Assembly (NCBI GenBank): GCA_031841125.1
Contig: CM063109.1
Span: 68,454,914-68,518,913, forward strand
Length of the DNA stretch: 64,000 bases
Direction of reading: 5' to 3'
Source: Acanthococcus lagerstroemiae
Taxonomy: Eukaryota; Arthropoda; Insecta; Hemiptera; Eriococcidae
Position numbers and translations under genes: made by a program. Below the pieces are notes generated by a model, which searched no databases, was not told the DNA's origin, and was given only the letters and a program-made list of their open reading frames with translations. Shown here one piece after another: positions 1 through 10,269 of the stretch (position 1 is the stretch's first letter; the number at the start of each line of letters is the position of its first letter).

Positions 1-653
1 TCGAAAAGGTTTGACACCCAAAAACAATTCAAACGGGGCAAAGGGATTGAAATTGAGCTTAAAAATTAACTCTGGACACTAAAAGTACATTTTCTAGATA
101 ATCACCCATGAAAAAATGAGAAAACCTTTCAGTTCGAAACTAAGCATAGCTATAAAATAATTTATAAGTATTTATTAAAAAATAAATTTTATTAGATACG
201 TGACACATCATTATCAGTCAGGAAATTTTCAGCTTAGAGCAATATTGTAAAACGAGAAGTTGACGTTTTCGAATTAGGTACTATGAATTATTTCTCTCTT
301 TATTCTTTTGTTTTTCTTCCTTTCTATACTTATTTTGTTTTTTGTATAAAATTCGACTCTCATTTTTCTATTAATTAATTTCTTCAATAATACAGGGATA
401 TACCAAAATGACTACACACAAAAAAATTCTTTAATTTTTCATTTTGCTAATTCGTGTACATTTTTAAAAGTAACAAGCAGAAGGAAGAAGAAATAAATGA
501 AAAAAGTCATCCACTCTTCTAATCTGATATCAGCTCAATATCGCAGCGTCTTCAAAAGTAAGACAGCATACGAACATAGGTCGGATCATGCTACTCATAA
601 TTCTTCCAAATTTCCGCTACAACGGGGTACATCAAATCGAAATTTGATCGCAG
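1..653. other. AT-rich non-coding DNA before the MARCH exon
   Basis: No coding signal is seen on either strand. By position it is intron for both genes here: the plus-strand MARCH gene, whose earlier exons must lie left of the window, and the minus-strand ABCG gene, whose later exons must also lie to the left. The plus frame stays open from 497 into the MARCH exon, but that part shows none of the expected RING-CH cysteine pairs and is read as intron open by chance. Confidence 0.5.
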
Positions 654-1039
654 GTACTACTGGCTCCATTCACCTTGACTGCCTTGAAACATGGTTAAAG
701 ACGAACGATCGAAAGAACTGTGAAATCTGCTTCCAGCCTTACCGCATAACCCGGCAACCGATGTATAACGTGCTCTCATCAATACCAGCATTCATGAACG
801 AGAACTCATTCTATAAGTGGATGCTCTTATATTGCATTCTAGCCGGCTTGGCGATCATCGTGTTTGTGCTTCACGCCCCCAGTCGCAAATACGCTACATG
901 GGATTGTACCTTTCTCTTCCTCACCATATTCACCTTCTTCCTACTCAGCATAACCATGTCGGCGATCAAGGAATGGTCGGACTGGCGAAAAGAGCAGTAT
1001 CGACTAACACCCACCGGCGTTAAAAAGAAACTCACCTGA
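654..1039 (+). CDS. RING-CH (MARCH-type) E3 ubiquitin ligase, last coding exon
   Basis: This exon encodes the second half of a RING-CH zinc finger and two membrane spans. Visible are GSIHLDCLETWL, giving the His and Cys zinc ligands and the family tryptophan, then CEIC, giving the last Cys pair. A hydrophobic span follows (about MLLYCILAGLAIIVFVL), a short loop, a second span (about FLFLTIFTFFLLSITM), and a charged tail containing EWSDWRKEQYRL. This is the MARCH2/3-like layout, in which a membrane-anchored ligase moves ubiquitin onto membrane proteins in the endosomal and secretory system. The first RING-CH cysteines are absent, so an upstream exon outside the window is needed. The acceptor is placed at gatcgcag before 654 because family homology starts there (phase 1); its pyrimidine tract is weak. 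The stop is TGA at 1037-1039. The exon lies antisense inside an intron of the ABCG gene. The subfamily is uncertain; a processed or truncated copy is possible but less likely. Confidence 0.72.
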
Positions 1040-1271
1040 TCGGAAACCGACGTCTTCCCCATTGGAGTCTTCGGTGGTTGTCTCAAATGCGAGTGAAATG
1101 TTAAGGTTTGAGCAACATTCAAATCTGGAGATAATTGAGCATCGTGTCGGACGTAGGTTATTCTCTTTTCCAACGAACGCAGCATTATACTTTGCCCGTT
1201 CAGAATGACGTGCTGCACATGAGCCTTTCTACGACTAGCTAACGCGTCCAGAAGTACTTTGCCTTCGTTCA
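1036..1271 (-). CDS. ABCG8: ABCG8-like half-transporter, coding exon 7 (ATPase domain, part 2)
   Basis: Residues about 402-480 of the rebuilt protein. The exon is bounded by tttcag before 1271 and a consensus donor (gatcag then gtgagt) at 1035. It reads NEGKVLLDALASRR, then VILNGQS, then YVRHDAQLSPDLNVAQTL and TFHSHLRQP. This is the stretch from Walker A to just past the Q-loop in ABCG transporters (compare the family pattern YVxQ.. L.P.LTV.ETL.F.A.LR.P). ABCG5/ABCG8 proteins form a heterodimer that exports sterols; ABCG8 carries the degenerate nucleotide site. Walker A residues 399-407 read ATTVNEGKV in place of GxxGxGK[ST], and the Q-loop glutamine is His444. Signature, Walker B and membrane domains are not in the window. 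Whether this protein hydrolyses ATP at this site is doubtful. Exact orthology to ABCG8 is inferred from the degenerate P-loop and the YVRH motif. Confidence 0.85.
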
Positions 1272-2399
1272 CTGAAATTTTAACATTGATATTAGCAACC
1301 CAGTCTCGTTTATGCGCGTTTATAAATTACAATTTTATAGAAACTTTTCATCAATTATTTTAATGGTAAGACATGTTGTGAAACAAAAATTCCGTACGTC
1401 AATTTTGTTCGTGTACTGCGCAAAATTAAAAGATTTTTCGTGTTTTTAACTTCTTTTCTGTCATATGTATTATTTTTATTTGATATGGTCTTGTAAAACT
1501 AAAGAGAACGTCCGTATCTTCAACACCAGGGCATACTACGACACGTTGGTAGCCTATGACTTATACACTTGTCATGAAAACCGAAGTTGATTATCAGTAA
1601 ATATCTCAGAGGGTTAGTGAAAATATGAATGGACATAGGACGACATTTTCATGGGAATTGAAAGTATTTTATCAGTGAATCGCATCAGCCTCCCAGGGAA
1701 ATTTGCAAATTTCACACCAAACAAGCCAAACAGAAGTAAAAACGATTTTTTTTCTAAGGGGTGAAGCATAGTTGGCTTAGGAAAGGCAATATCCCATATG
1801 TCTTCCTCTCCCCTGATTCATCATTAAACACGTGGATGTATTAATACCATGTATGCTAGTTTCATCTCTTATTGCGATCAATTAGACCGATCAATTGTCT
1901 TACGAGCTGAACTTTTCATTCTTAGGCAACGATATCAGGTTCATCAATCTTATCAGCTATAATGACCTTATCAGTCAATCGCGGCCACATCAGTTTAATT
2001 AATGATTTGCAGGATCCATGTCCTCATTGTTTGTATACACATCAATAAGAGGACAGTCATATAAGCAATCAGTCCTGTTAGGCATATATGAATATACTTC
2101 ACATCAGTTAATTATCTGATGGTCAGTCAGATATTAAATAAGTCAATCCGTCAAGGTATGTCTACATAGTGACCAGTAAAATAGCAAATTAACTTTAAGA
2201 GCAGATCCGCACATAGCAATTAGCAATACTCAATCACGATCTCTTCACCTTATATTCGTCTTATAAATCACATCACGCTGTCTCATCGGGAACAATGCTC
2301 CGTATGTAGTAACTACACTTATTCCAAGTGATATTTCACACGAGGATACGAACAGCGAACAGCAGTAGGAATATACCTACATTCCACGAAAATGTTTAC
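1272..2399 (-). other. ABCG intron between exons 6 and 7
   Basis: The intron is 1128 bp, with donor gtaaac and acceptor tttcag. Its content is AT-rich and many short copies of 'atcagt' are scattered through 1550-2170. No ORF of note lies in it. Part of it probably carries the 3' untranslated region of the plus-strand MARCH gene, but no clear AATAAA signal was found. Confidence 0.6.
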
Positions 2400-2502
2400 C
2401 TGTTGTGGCCATTATAGCTAGTAACTCTCCAGCCTTCACCTCGAATGATACACCTTGTAAAAATGGCTCGTTTCTCCTCAGTTCGACATCTAACCCTCGT
2501 AT
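2400..2502 (-). CDS. ABCG8: ABCG8-like half-transporter, coding exon 6 (start of ATPase domain)
   Basis: A 103-bp exon, too short to stand out as an ORF, found by reading the minus strand between its neighbours. Acceptor ctcgaacag precedes 2502; donor acag|gtaaac follows 2400. It encodes IRGLDVELRRNEPFLQG then VSFEVKAGELLAIMATT. This is the typical opening of an ABCG nucleotide-binding domain: a short beta strand, then 'L..VSFEV..GELLAIM' leading to Walker A. It starts in phase 0 and ends one base into a codon, matching exon 7 exactly; the shared codon becomes Val402 where the P-loop would normally have glycine. The reading HLQ-IRGLD across the previous junction also matches the family. This exon secures the identity of the whole gene. 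Confidence 0.88.
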
Positions 2503-2616
2503 CTGTTCGAGAAAAAGAAACAAAATTCTGACTGAGGTACTTTGTATTATTGGTGTTTATATAGGAAACTCTGGGATTCAGGTGCTGAAATAAAGATCAC
2601 GCCGATTCACACCAAC

Positions 2617-2872
2617 CTGCAAATGCGGATAGTTTCCGTTATACATGTCGGTTCTGGACACATGAAAAGACGATGGTACCGGCTCCATGTGCGACATATG
2701 CGTGCCCATCATACTGGGAGCATGTCCGTCAATCATAGAATGTACGTGATTTCCTCGGCCGACGCCGCTCATATCTATCATCGACTGACTAACACCGCGA
2801 CCACCTAACGCTGCTATGGATGCAGGTCTTCCATTTCCTAAATGACTGTGCCCACGGAATACACGATTAACA
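2617..2872 (-). CDS. ABCG8: ABCG8-like half-transporter, coding exon 5 (Met/His-rich N-terminal extension)
   Basis: Residues 283-367, cytoplasmic by position, just before the ATPase domain. The acceptor is gccag before 2872, chosen over the earlier gtcag at 2893 because only it keeps the frame; the donor is cag|gttggt after 2617. The product is low in complexity and very rich in Met, His, Ser and Gly: it has two SMID repeats (SQSMIDMSG and VHSMIDGHAP) and then SMMGTHMSHMEP. It ends in NYPHLQ, which runs into the ABCG domain opening. No known domain is recognised. The intron on its upstream side is only 74 bp and that on its downstream side only 114 bp, unlike the multi-kilobase introns further upstream. 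Confidence 0.8.
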
Positions 2873-2946
2873 CTGGCGTCTAGTTGTACGACAACTGACA
2901 ATGACGAAAAGACCATTATATTGAGGAAGACGATTGTTTCCGTTAC

Positions 2947-3143
2947 CTAGATGGAGGAGGATGATGCGGATAATGCGGTGACAAAGGGGTTCCAAATTCG
3001 GACAGCGTTCTCAGGTCGTGCACGCTACGTCTGTAAGATTTCGGCGGAAGTCTAGTGTGTCTTGTCATGGCTTCGGTCGATAATAAATTAGCTTCGCTGA
3101 TACTCTTCCCGCGGATATTCGTGGTCGGCTGTCGTAAGCTGGG
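2947..3143 (-). CDS. ABCG8: ABCG8-like half-transporter, coding exon 4
   Basis: Residues 217-281 plus two bases of codon 282. A strong acceptor (ttcttcttcttgtccgcag) precedes 3143; donor tctag|gtaacg follows 2947. It encodes a basic and polar stretch, with RGKSISEANLLSTEAMTR, then RLPPKSYRRSVHDLRTLSEF and a His/Pro tail PHYPHHPPPS. No catalytic motif is seen; this is part of the long cytoplasmic N-terminal extension. RRSVHDL and RGKSIS look like basic-directed kinase sites, which is inference only. The 2-base overhang AG joins the T at 2872 to give Ser282, and the downstream frame stays open, supporting the join. Confidence 0.8.
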
Positions 3144-4665
3144 CTGCGGACAAGAAGAAGAAAAGTTTATCAGGTCTGTTGTAAGTACACAGGCTCTATT
3201 CCACCAAAATCGGGCAAAGTTCACATCCACTTTTGAAAGCGAATTATTAAAATACGTCATAAATCAGCCATTTAGATCAGAATTCCACGAGTTGACGTAG
3301 TAATTTGATCCACCGCCTACAACTCCCACCCTCTTTTTGGTACCTATTTTTGCAAAATAATTTCAATTCCAACAGGGCATCCCAAGTGTGCATGTACAAC
3401 AAGACGCGAACAATATTAGATAACTGCACGTGAATTTTGTCACGCTCACGGAGTCTTCCTAATCACGTATTCGACAGCTGCGTATTTTATGGTCTGGTAG
3501 TCTACACCAAATATGCGCCGGGTGCAAGGAAAAAATTCGGGTTATTCGCACGGATTTTACGTAAAGTCTACTCAAGCATTCAATGACGCTACGAACGCGT
3601 GTTTAACCGTGGTATAACTAATCTTAGAATGAGGACTTGTTATCATTCTTTAAAAAATGCCAATATATTATCGTCCGGTCTGAAACGTCTTTGAAAAACT
3701 GCTAGAACGATCTTACTAATGTTTACGGCCATTCGCGAAAGACATTCTCAGAAACTGAAACAAAGTAGGTTCGGGCAAACCAGTTCTAACTGATACGAGG
3801 AAGTTGAGAAAATAACACATACATGAGGACCTTATGGAGATGCAGCGCAGGACCGGATTCAGACTCATGAGAGAGAGAGGGGCCAAAAGTTGTAGGGACC
3901 CCAACCGAATTTATTTATTATTATTATTTCTGCAGAATATAGTTTTAGTAAAAAATTCGTTCTTTCACTTTCGCAACAATTATATTTTACTCGTAAATTA
4001 GAATATATACTGTCTACATAATAATCAAATAATTAGAAGTGCGATAGAAAAATAAAAATCATTTAAGCCATTCATAATTTGATAGGTTTTTTCCGAAATT
4101 TATTACTAGAAAATGTCCAAATAATATCGCTGAAGTCCAATTCATGAAAAAAAATTGTTCTGTATATTCAAAAGAGTGGATGTGTAAAAAAAAGTTGTTT
4201 CTTACCGATAAAAAACACTGACGCAGTGCAGCTTTTCATTTTTTTTTAAACATGAAGTTTTTCACTTTCCTTCGTGGGAGGGAGGGGGGGGGATTTTAAA
4301 GGGATAAATGTGGGGCCTCCTCTGGCACTCCGCTAAATAGGGTCCTGATGCAGAACCACATTCTTGGAAAGGTTAGGGGAGTCTGAGCCTTCTGTACAGC
4401 CTCTCCGACGCCACAGTCCAGGTTACGAGCATGTAGAAATACCATCAGGATCGAATATTTGAACAAACAATATTGAGCCGAGGACTCTTTGCGACTCATC
4501 GTACCGTAACGTACAACGTAGGAGTACCCATCTAGGGGCCCTTAAGAGGCTAGGGCGCGGAAAGATAGCAATAGAGTAGAACAGCTGTGAGGTCCCCTCG
4601 TTAGAAAAAGTCAGGCAGTGTTGGTTTGCTGCTACAACTGCCTGCAGACAGGTTCTTACGACTCA

Positions 4666-5391
4666 TAGGGTTGCCAACTACCAATTGATCAAAATAACAA
4701 CCCACCATAAACAGCAAATAAAGTGTAAAAAAAAATTAGAGGGACGGTAAAAAGTTATTTTTCCTTGAAATGATGAAATAAGAAAATGAGGCAATTATAA
4801 TATGAAGATTACTGCAGTAAATTATTACCAAATTTCTGCTGTTTTCATTGATTTCTGGTCATCATTTCGTTACGAAAGCTGAGTTTTTGATAGTGACTTT
4901 CAAAAATACCGCCCTTAAACAGGGCTCATATGACTCCATATGTGACCATATTAAAACCCACCTAGTGTGTCAAAATATCAATTTTTTACTTTTTGGGTGT
5001 GTAGGAGACGAGTTCTTTCGCGTGGGACTTGTCCCATTTTATGAGAAGTTATAAAACGCTGCGAAAACATACCTCTGTTAAAACCCTCCTAATACGTCAA
5101 AAACCACTTACGTGCAGCGAACTGTGACTTTTGTCTTCAAACCGAGCTGCATAGTTACTGTGAACATAGCCCAATTATTTGCCGTGAGTTCTAAATGGAT
5201 TGGGTATTAAGGAGCACGAGAAAATTCAAGGAACCATGGGGGAGGGCGGGACACTTCAATCGCAATTCTAGAGAAAACTGGTTTTGACACACACTATGTG
5301 GGTTTTAATATAGAGAGTCACATATCGAATACCGGCGTTCCTACCAAAATACTGGCTGGACCGGTAGAATACCGACGGGTTGGCAATTCTA
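4666..5391. mobile_element. hAT-like non-autonomous element
   Basis: Inverted ends TAGGGTTGCCAAC at the left and the complement of TAGAATTGCCAAC at the right match the usual hAT terminal pattern. The flanks both carry GACTCA (4660-4665 and 5392-5397). Caution: GACTCA is common in the repeat on the right, so the duplication could be chance. No transposase is seen. A second element (4941-5322) is nested inside. Confidence 0.5.
4941..5322. mobile_element. Fold-back MITE with about 40-bp inverted ends, nested
   Basis: The left end TGTGACCATATTAAAACCCA continues with CCTAGTGTGTCAAAA. Its complement is found at 5281-5322 with a few small indels. TA flanks both sides (4939-4940 and 5323-5324), as in Tc1/mariner-type insertions. 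A third, direct, diverged copy of the 'TTAAAACCCWCCTA..GTCAAAA' block lies inside at about 5076-5103. No ORF. Confidence 0.65.
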
Positions 5392-5720
5392 GACTCATCA
5401 GACTCCAATAAACACATTTCTATTCTGTCATGACCCTATAAGGTTTATTCAGATTCTACCAAAACTTATTCAAAATAAGCTGACTCATTCAGACTCCTCA
5501 AGGACTCGTGAAGACTCATTAGAATCCATTAAAATTTATTCAAACGCTTTTATGAGTAATTCTGATTAGGATATCAATAGTTTAGGACTTTGTACTCGTT
5601 CAGACTAGGTTGGGAATCACTGTAGCGCTATTATGACTCGGTAAAATATTAGTAAGCCATTCGCATTCCTCTGGAACTTATTCTGACTTCAACTCGTTTA
5701 ATCTCTTTCAGTTCTCCTTT
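5392..5720. repeat. Degenerate 'gactcattcagactc' short-period repeat
   Basis: Loose repetition of words such as gactcat, cagactc, aagactcattag and attcaaa at roughly 15-20 bp spacing. It is related in style to the 13.08-13.99 kb and 60.36-60.44 kb stretches. Confidence 0.55.
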
Positions 5721-5944
5721 CGACGCGTGTCAGCCCGGGTAGGATTCATTCTAAAACTCGGCTGTTACAACTTTGAATATGATATCGAAACTTGAGAGAG
5801 AGCGGGTATCCTATTACCGCCGTTGTAATCCGCCACTGGGACAACGGATTTCCACATCCAACAATTAAATAATACATAAAGAAGCTCCAAGGAATACTAA
5901 ATACAAATACAGGATAAAATATAACGATTACCGAACCAACTCAC

Positions 5945-6161
5945 CCCATAGTACGGAGCGTTCCGAAAATCCGGATCACTCCTCGTCCTTAAATAATAAG
6001 ACTGAGATTTTTTATTTTGAGCATTTCCATTTCTGGGCGACATTCCATCGTCGCTGGAATCGTAACCGCTGGAACCATCTCGATGCCGGCTCCCATTCGG
6101 CGGAAAAACTCGAGGTAAACCGAATTTCAAATACGTGTACATATTCGAACCTAAAGGTGAC
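5945..6161 (-). CDS. ABCG8: ABCG8-like half-transporter, coding exon 3
   Basis: Residues 145-216 of the N-terminal extension. Acceptor tttcattgtag precedes 6161; the donor is tatggg|gtgagt. The first base completes an Arg codon with the AG left by exon 2; the exon ends in phase 0. It encodes MYTYLKFGLPRVFPPNG, then DGSSGYDSSDDGMSPRNGN and SQSYYLRTRSDPDFRNAPYYG. SGYDSSDDG is an acidic serine cluster typical of casein kinase 2 sites. RTRSDP fits the 14-3-3 mode-1 pattern (Arg at -3, Pro at +2 of Ser205). These are motif readings, not proof of modification. No transmembrane or catalytic segment is present. Confidence 0.8.
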
Positions 6162-9100
6162 CTACAATGAAACACAACTGTAAGTAACGAGCTCACACAT
6201 AAACAGGATGTTACACGTGTATTTTAGTAGTTAGTGATGCACTTGCAGGGACGTATCAAAGAAACGGAGAAAGAGACATACATTGATTTTTTTTTTCTTC
6301 TTCAATACTTTGATCTCATAAAAATGTTAAGATCGACCAATCAAAAAAATAAGTTTACATTTTTCAAATGTTGCCAATAGAGGATCCGGTTTTGCTAACT
6401 CGTGGGAATTTTCAAAATTAACAAGCATAAAGAAAAAATATTACCACTTTTTCCCATTTTATGAATTGATATTTTCGATATTTGCAACTGAAACGTTTTT
6501 GAAGAGCATCTTGAGTACGCCCCTACACTCATCACCTTCTTTGAATAATACTAGTATCAATTTAATCAATATATTATGCCCGATAAACGTACGTAGGTAC
6601 ATTTCGGAAGAAAAGTTCGAAGTAAAATCCAAAAAAATATTTTTGTGTTAGTAAGTTAACTACAATCTACGATCTACTAACTACAGAAAACAACCAATAA
6701 CCGGGTACATAACCTTTGAGTATTAGGAATATAAAAGTATTTTCTGTACATCAAATATCACATTGTATGTTAAGACATGACGTATCCACATAATTTTCAA
6801 ATAATTAATGATAATGTTACATTTGTTGTCAAGTATAAGGATTTCCGATTGCAGTTCCAGATTTAATAAAATGAACATTAACTACTCCATTATATTTTGC
6901 AGGTCTAATTAAGGATTCAGTCTTTCTGTCGAGTCAATTGACTTCGGAAAATGTTGAAATTTGATAAATACCTAAACTCATCTCAATGTAAGAGTTTTCC
7001 TCTAGGGACTACCGAAGAGAAATTCAGGGAGAGGAACCCTCATCGTTTTTAATTAGGAAGTTCCTTATTTAATTTGCTACGTCCGCAAAAAATTGATGTT
7101 TCTATTATTAAGTCATGAAAGTCGGCAAATACGTTAAACATTTTTCAACACAGGACTCTGATATTTCAACTAAAGTCATCAGTCAAATCATTTGTTAGAG
7201 GCTTCCACATCCCTCCTTTCGGTACAGTCCTCCTTTTCCCCTGCAGAAAATAGCGTTTAAAATGGCAAAATTCATTTTCGATACATTTTCCACGGATAGA
7301 AGCCTCGCGAAACTATTGAAGGGGGGGGGGGGCGAATTTTTCGGCTCAGAATCCGAAATCTGTTGAGTTTACCAAGTTAACATACACACGAGCAGAGCAA
7401 AAGAAAAAGGCACGTAATAACTCAAATTTGCCTTCAACTTCAGTACACGGACTCAACTCTAAACTAACATCAACTACTAGGCTCCTGACTTGGCGTTCGA
7501 TAATTTTTATTGCCTCCAGATTCCGGAAACTGACTCAGCTCTCTCGTTCATCAACTTTAAGACTTTAATTTCTTTACTGGACTCCTTATTTTAGAAATGC
7601 AGTAAAATTTCAAACCTCATACGGCTAACGTAAATCCTCCCTCCCTCTCCCATCCTATGTACTTTTAATTTACGTATGTGGGAACCTGGCAGGAAAACTT
7701 GTATTGCCAATAACTCGGCAAGAGGAGCCGCACAAATTTGGGGAATAAGTGCACAGAAAAGCACAAAGTGAGTATAATTGTTTAATGCCAATACGACTTT
7801 TCAATCCTATGAGTGAGTGGCATTTTTCAAATCTTCCTCCCCCTTTTCGGGGTTTTTGTGAGGCAAATGCCTTATTCCGATCACTATTTCATTTTATTGT
7901 TCTTGAAGAATTGACAGGACATAAAGACATACAACGCAGAGACGGAGGTATGACGTCAAAGGCATAATACATAATAGCCCTGTAGCCCGGAAACTTTTCC
8001 AGGATGGTAACTCGGGATCCAAGGAGGGGCAAGACGACACGTTTCACTCTCATATTTCAGTAAATAAGTCAGAAAAAACTACTTTTAGTTTGATTTTTGT
8101 ACCAGAATTTGGAAAATGAAATTTTTCTAGAATGGCAAATCGTCAGCTTAGGAGGTGGGGACGCTGTGTGGTTGACACAAGATTATTCTTATTCTCGAAG
8201 AATTCTGGTGAGACATAAAGATATACGACCAAAGATCGATATATACGATTGTCAAATACATAATTATAAATCGAGTCTTTATGTTGTATTCTTAACTATG
8301 TCTCATTAATAAGAAAAACTCAATAGTACGAGCTCGCTCTTAATGAATATAAAACATGAACACAACATAAAGACATCGGATATAATTATTCGGGACATGA
8401 AAGCAGGAGTGACGTGAAAAACATATCTTGGAGGGGCGCAGATCCGAAATATTCCATCTAAAATTTTACCGATTTCTGTTGACAAGAGAAAAAAAAAACT
8501 CACTGTCTCAATTTTTCAAACTGAGTCCCAAAATTTCTCAACTTTTTCGGCCTTTTAGTAGATAACGACTGAAATATAACAAAATTTTCAACAAGCAAAA
8601 AAATAATTTCACTTCCCTAATTTTTCACGACTAAGTGTCATAATTTCTCGACTTTTAAGTATAATTTTATGGAGAAGAGTGGCACTTTTCCTGAACTCGC
8701 TTCGCATGAGACCTGCCAGCAAGACTTAAAAACAAAAAGATGAAGGGCAATAATTCTTGTTTGTTCATTTTTGTTTTTATTACAGGGTAAATGCTTATTC
8801 GACAACATCGAAGACCTTTCCTGCTTTATTATTGTTTTATGAAAAATGGTATTCAGGAACAGTGTTGCCAATAGTAGCTGAAATTATTGTCTTTACGCCA
8901 TCATAAATGTACCTAGAACGAGCTGAATTGTTGGATATTCAATTCCACTTATCAATGTTGTTTATCATCAATATCAGATAAGGACATGGTGTCTAAAGAA
9001 ACATGGGGAATGCGTGCACAACATAACAAGGGCTAAATGTACCCATAGGTACATTTGGATGTAGCCCATGATGCAAAATCTCAAAGAACACAAAATTTTA

Positions 9101-10083
9101 ACTAATTTTTTAAAAGTGTACTCGATTAGAAAAAACCAAAATAATTGTTTGTAAAATGGGTCAAATTTAATACTCAAGTTCTGAGGCGTGGAAAAAAGCT
9201 CTTGCAGTATTATTTAAAACCAAAAATTTTAAGCATCTAGCCATATTTACAGGTACTACACTATGAGGGGTACTAAGCAGCTTGTCATCTTCCGCCAAGA
9301 TCTTTTGGTGTTAACTTCCCAATCAGTTGGCAAAATTGAAAAACTGAAGACTTTTTGTTTGTTCGCTGATTGAAATTAGACAAAATTAATTCGATTAGTT
9401 GGCATTTTTCCACGTTCTGACACCCTCATAAAAAATTACCTTTAATAAGTCCTTGGATTTTTATTAATTTCTCCGTACGTCTGGTTTAATTTTTTTTTAG
9501 ATCAAAAGAACTATTGGTGAGATAAGCCACAAGAATTAGTGGAAATGACTCAAAATTTCTATAGGATTGCTTAATTCAATTTTTTGGATTTTGGTACGAA
9601 AAACAAATGTTTAGCTTATACTCGAGGAACCAAGCGTTTACGCCAAATATGACCAGTAATAATTCGCACTCAGAACCCAAAATTCCCCAAAATTAGTTAC
9701 TAACTCAATTTTTTGATGTTTTTTATGTTTGTTTAATAGTAGGTACTTACTGGCAAAAAGTTTCAAGGAGAGAGGGGAGAGGGGAGGAGAGACAGCTACA
9801 AATCCGGCCCTGAATATAACACAAACTCAGTTCTTTCACATAATGCACTACAGTGCTACTATCAATAATGACAAGCCTTCCCATAACTGATTCTGAAGAC
9901 ACGACGGAAATCCTAAATACCTGACAAATTGTATAAAATTTAGTCCAAGTTCACGAGTCGACCCTCGCAATAATCACCGCGAGGAGACAGACAATGTCTC
10001 GACATACTTTGTTTTAAGCATGCAAAAAATATAATAAGTTATAAATTTAAAAGGTATAACGGATTACTACAATACTTCAAAAC
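6162..10083 (-). other. ABCG intron between exons 2 and 3
   Basis: 3922 bp of AT-rich DNA without a recognisable exon. A run of 12 G lies at 7321-7332. Around 7900-8410 three diverged segments share 'gacataaagayat' and, upstream of two of them, 'ctagratggyaa..cg' with a G-rich stretch, suggesting an old 200-300 bp repeat. Nothing else is recognised. Confidence 0.55.
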
Positions 10084-10269
10084 CTTTCTTTCGAATAGTG
10101 ATGATTGTTCTTTACTATCTTTGGGTTTGATTCGTACTTTGGACCGTAACGAGGATGACTTAGAATCGACTGCACCGTGGATTCGCGTAGCTGAAAATTA
10201 CCGTAAGGCAGCGGCGACTTCTCGCTGGATCCCAAAGCCGAGTCGGTAAAATCCGAATTCAAATTTTGC
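10084..10269 (-). CDS. ABCG8: ABCG8-like half-transporter, coding exon 2
   Basis: Residues 83-143. Acceptor ttataatttcag precedes 10269. It encodes QNLNSDFTDSALGSSEKSPL, then PYGNFQLRESTVQSILSHPR and YGPKYESNPKIVKNNHHYSKE. The donor is set at gaaag|gttttg after 10084. It is weak, but it is the only site that gives the phase (two bases, AG) required by exon 3, and the joined reading HHYSKER-SPLGSN stays in frame. The incoming phase also needs two bases from the previous exon, which exon 1 supplies. Polar, Ser-rich, no domain recognised. If the weak donor is wrong, a small exon between 6.2 and 10 kb has been missed. Confidence 0.75.

Larger units (their letters stand above)
3144..5944 (-). other. 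ABCG intron between exons 3 and 4
   Basis: 2801 bp, donor gtgagt. It holds a nested pair of transposon remnants (4666-5391) followed by a degenerate 'gactcattcagactc' repeat (5392-5720). The rest (3144-4660) shows only AT-rich DNA, a short GA run near 3870 and a G run near 4285. No exon is recognised. Confidence 0.6.

Noticed and set aside
497..653. Upstream part of the plus frame as MARCH protein N-terminus
   Set aside because: It lacks the CxxC pairs a RING-CH domain needs at this position; family similarity begins at 654 after an acceptor.
871..1030. Continuation of the ABCG frame past the exon 7 donor on the minus strand
   Set aside because: The frame stays open, but the sequence is the complement of the MARCH exon and loses ABCG similarity exactly at the gtgagt donor.
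5820..5836. 'atccgccactg' as the right end of another hAT MITE
   Set aside because: No matching left end or target duplication was found upstream.
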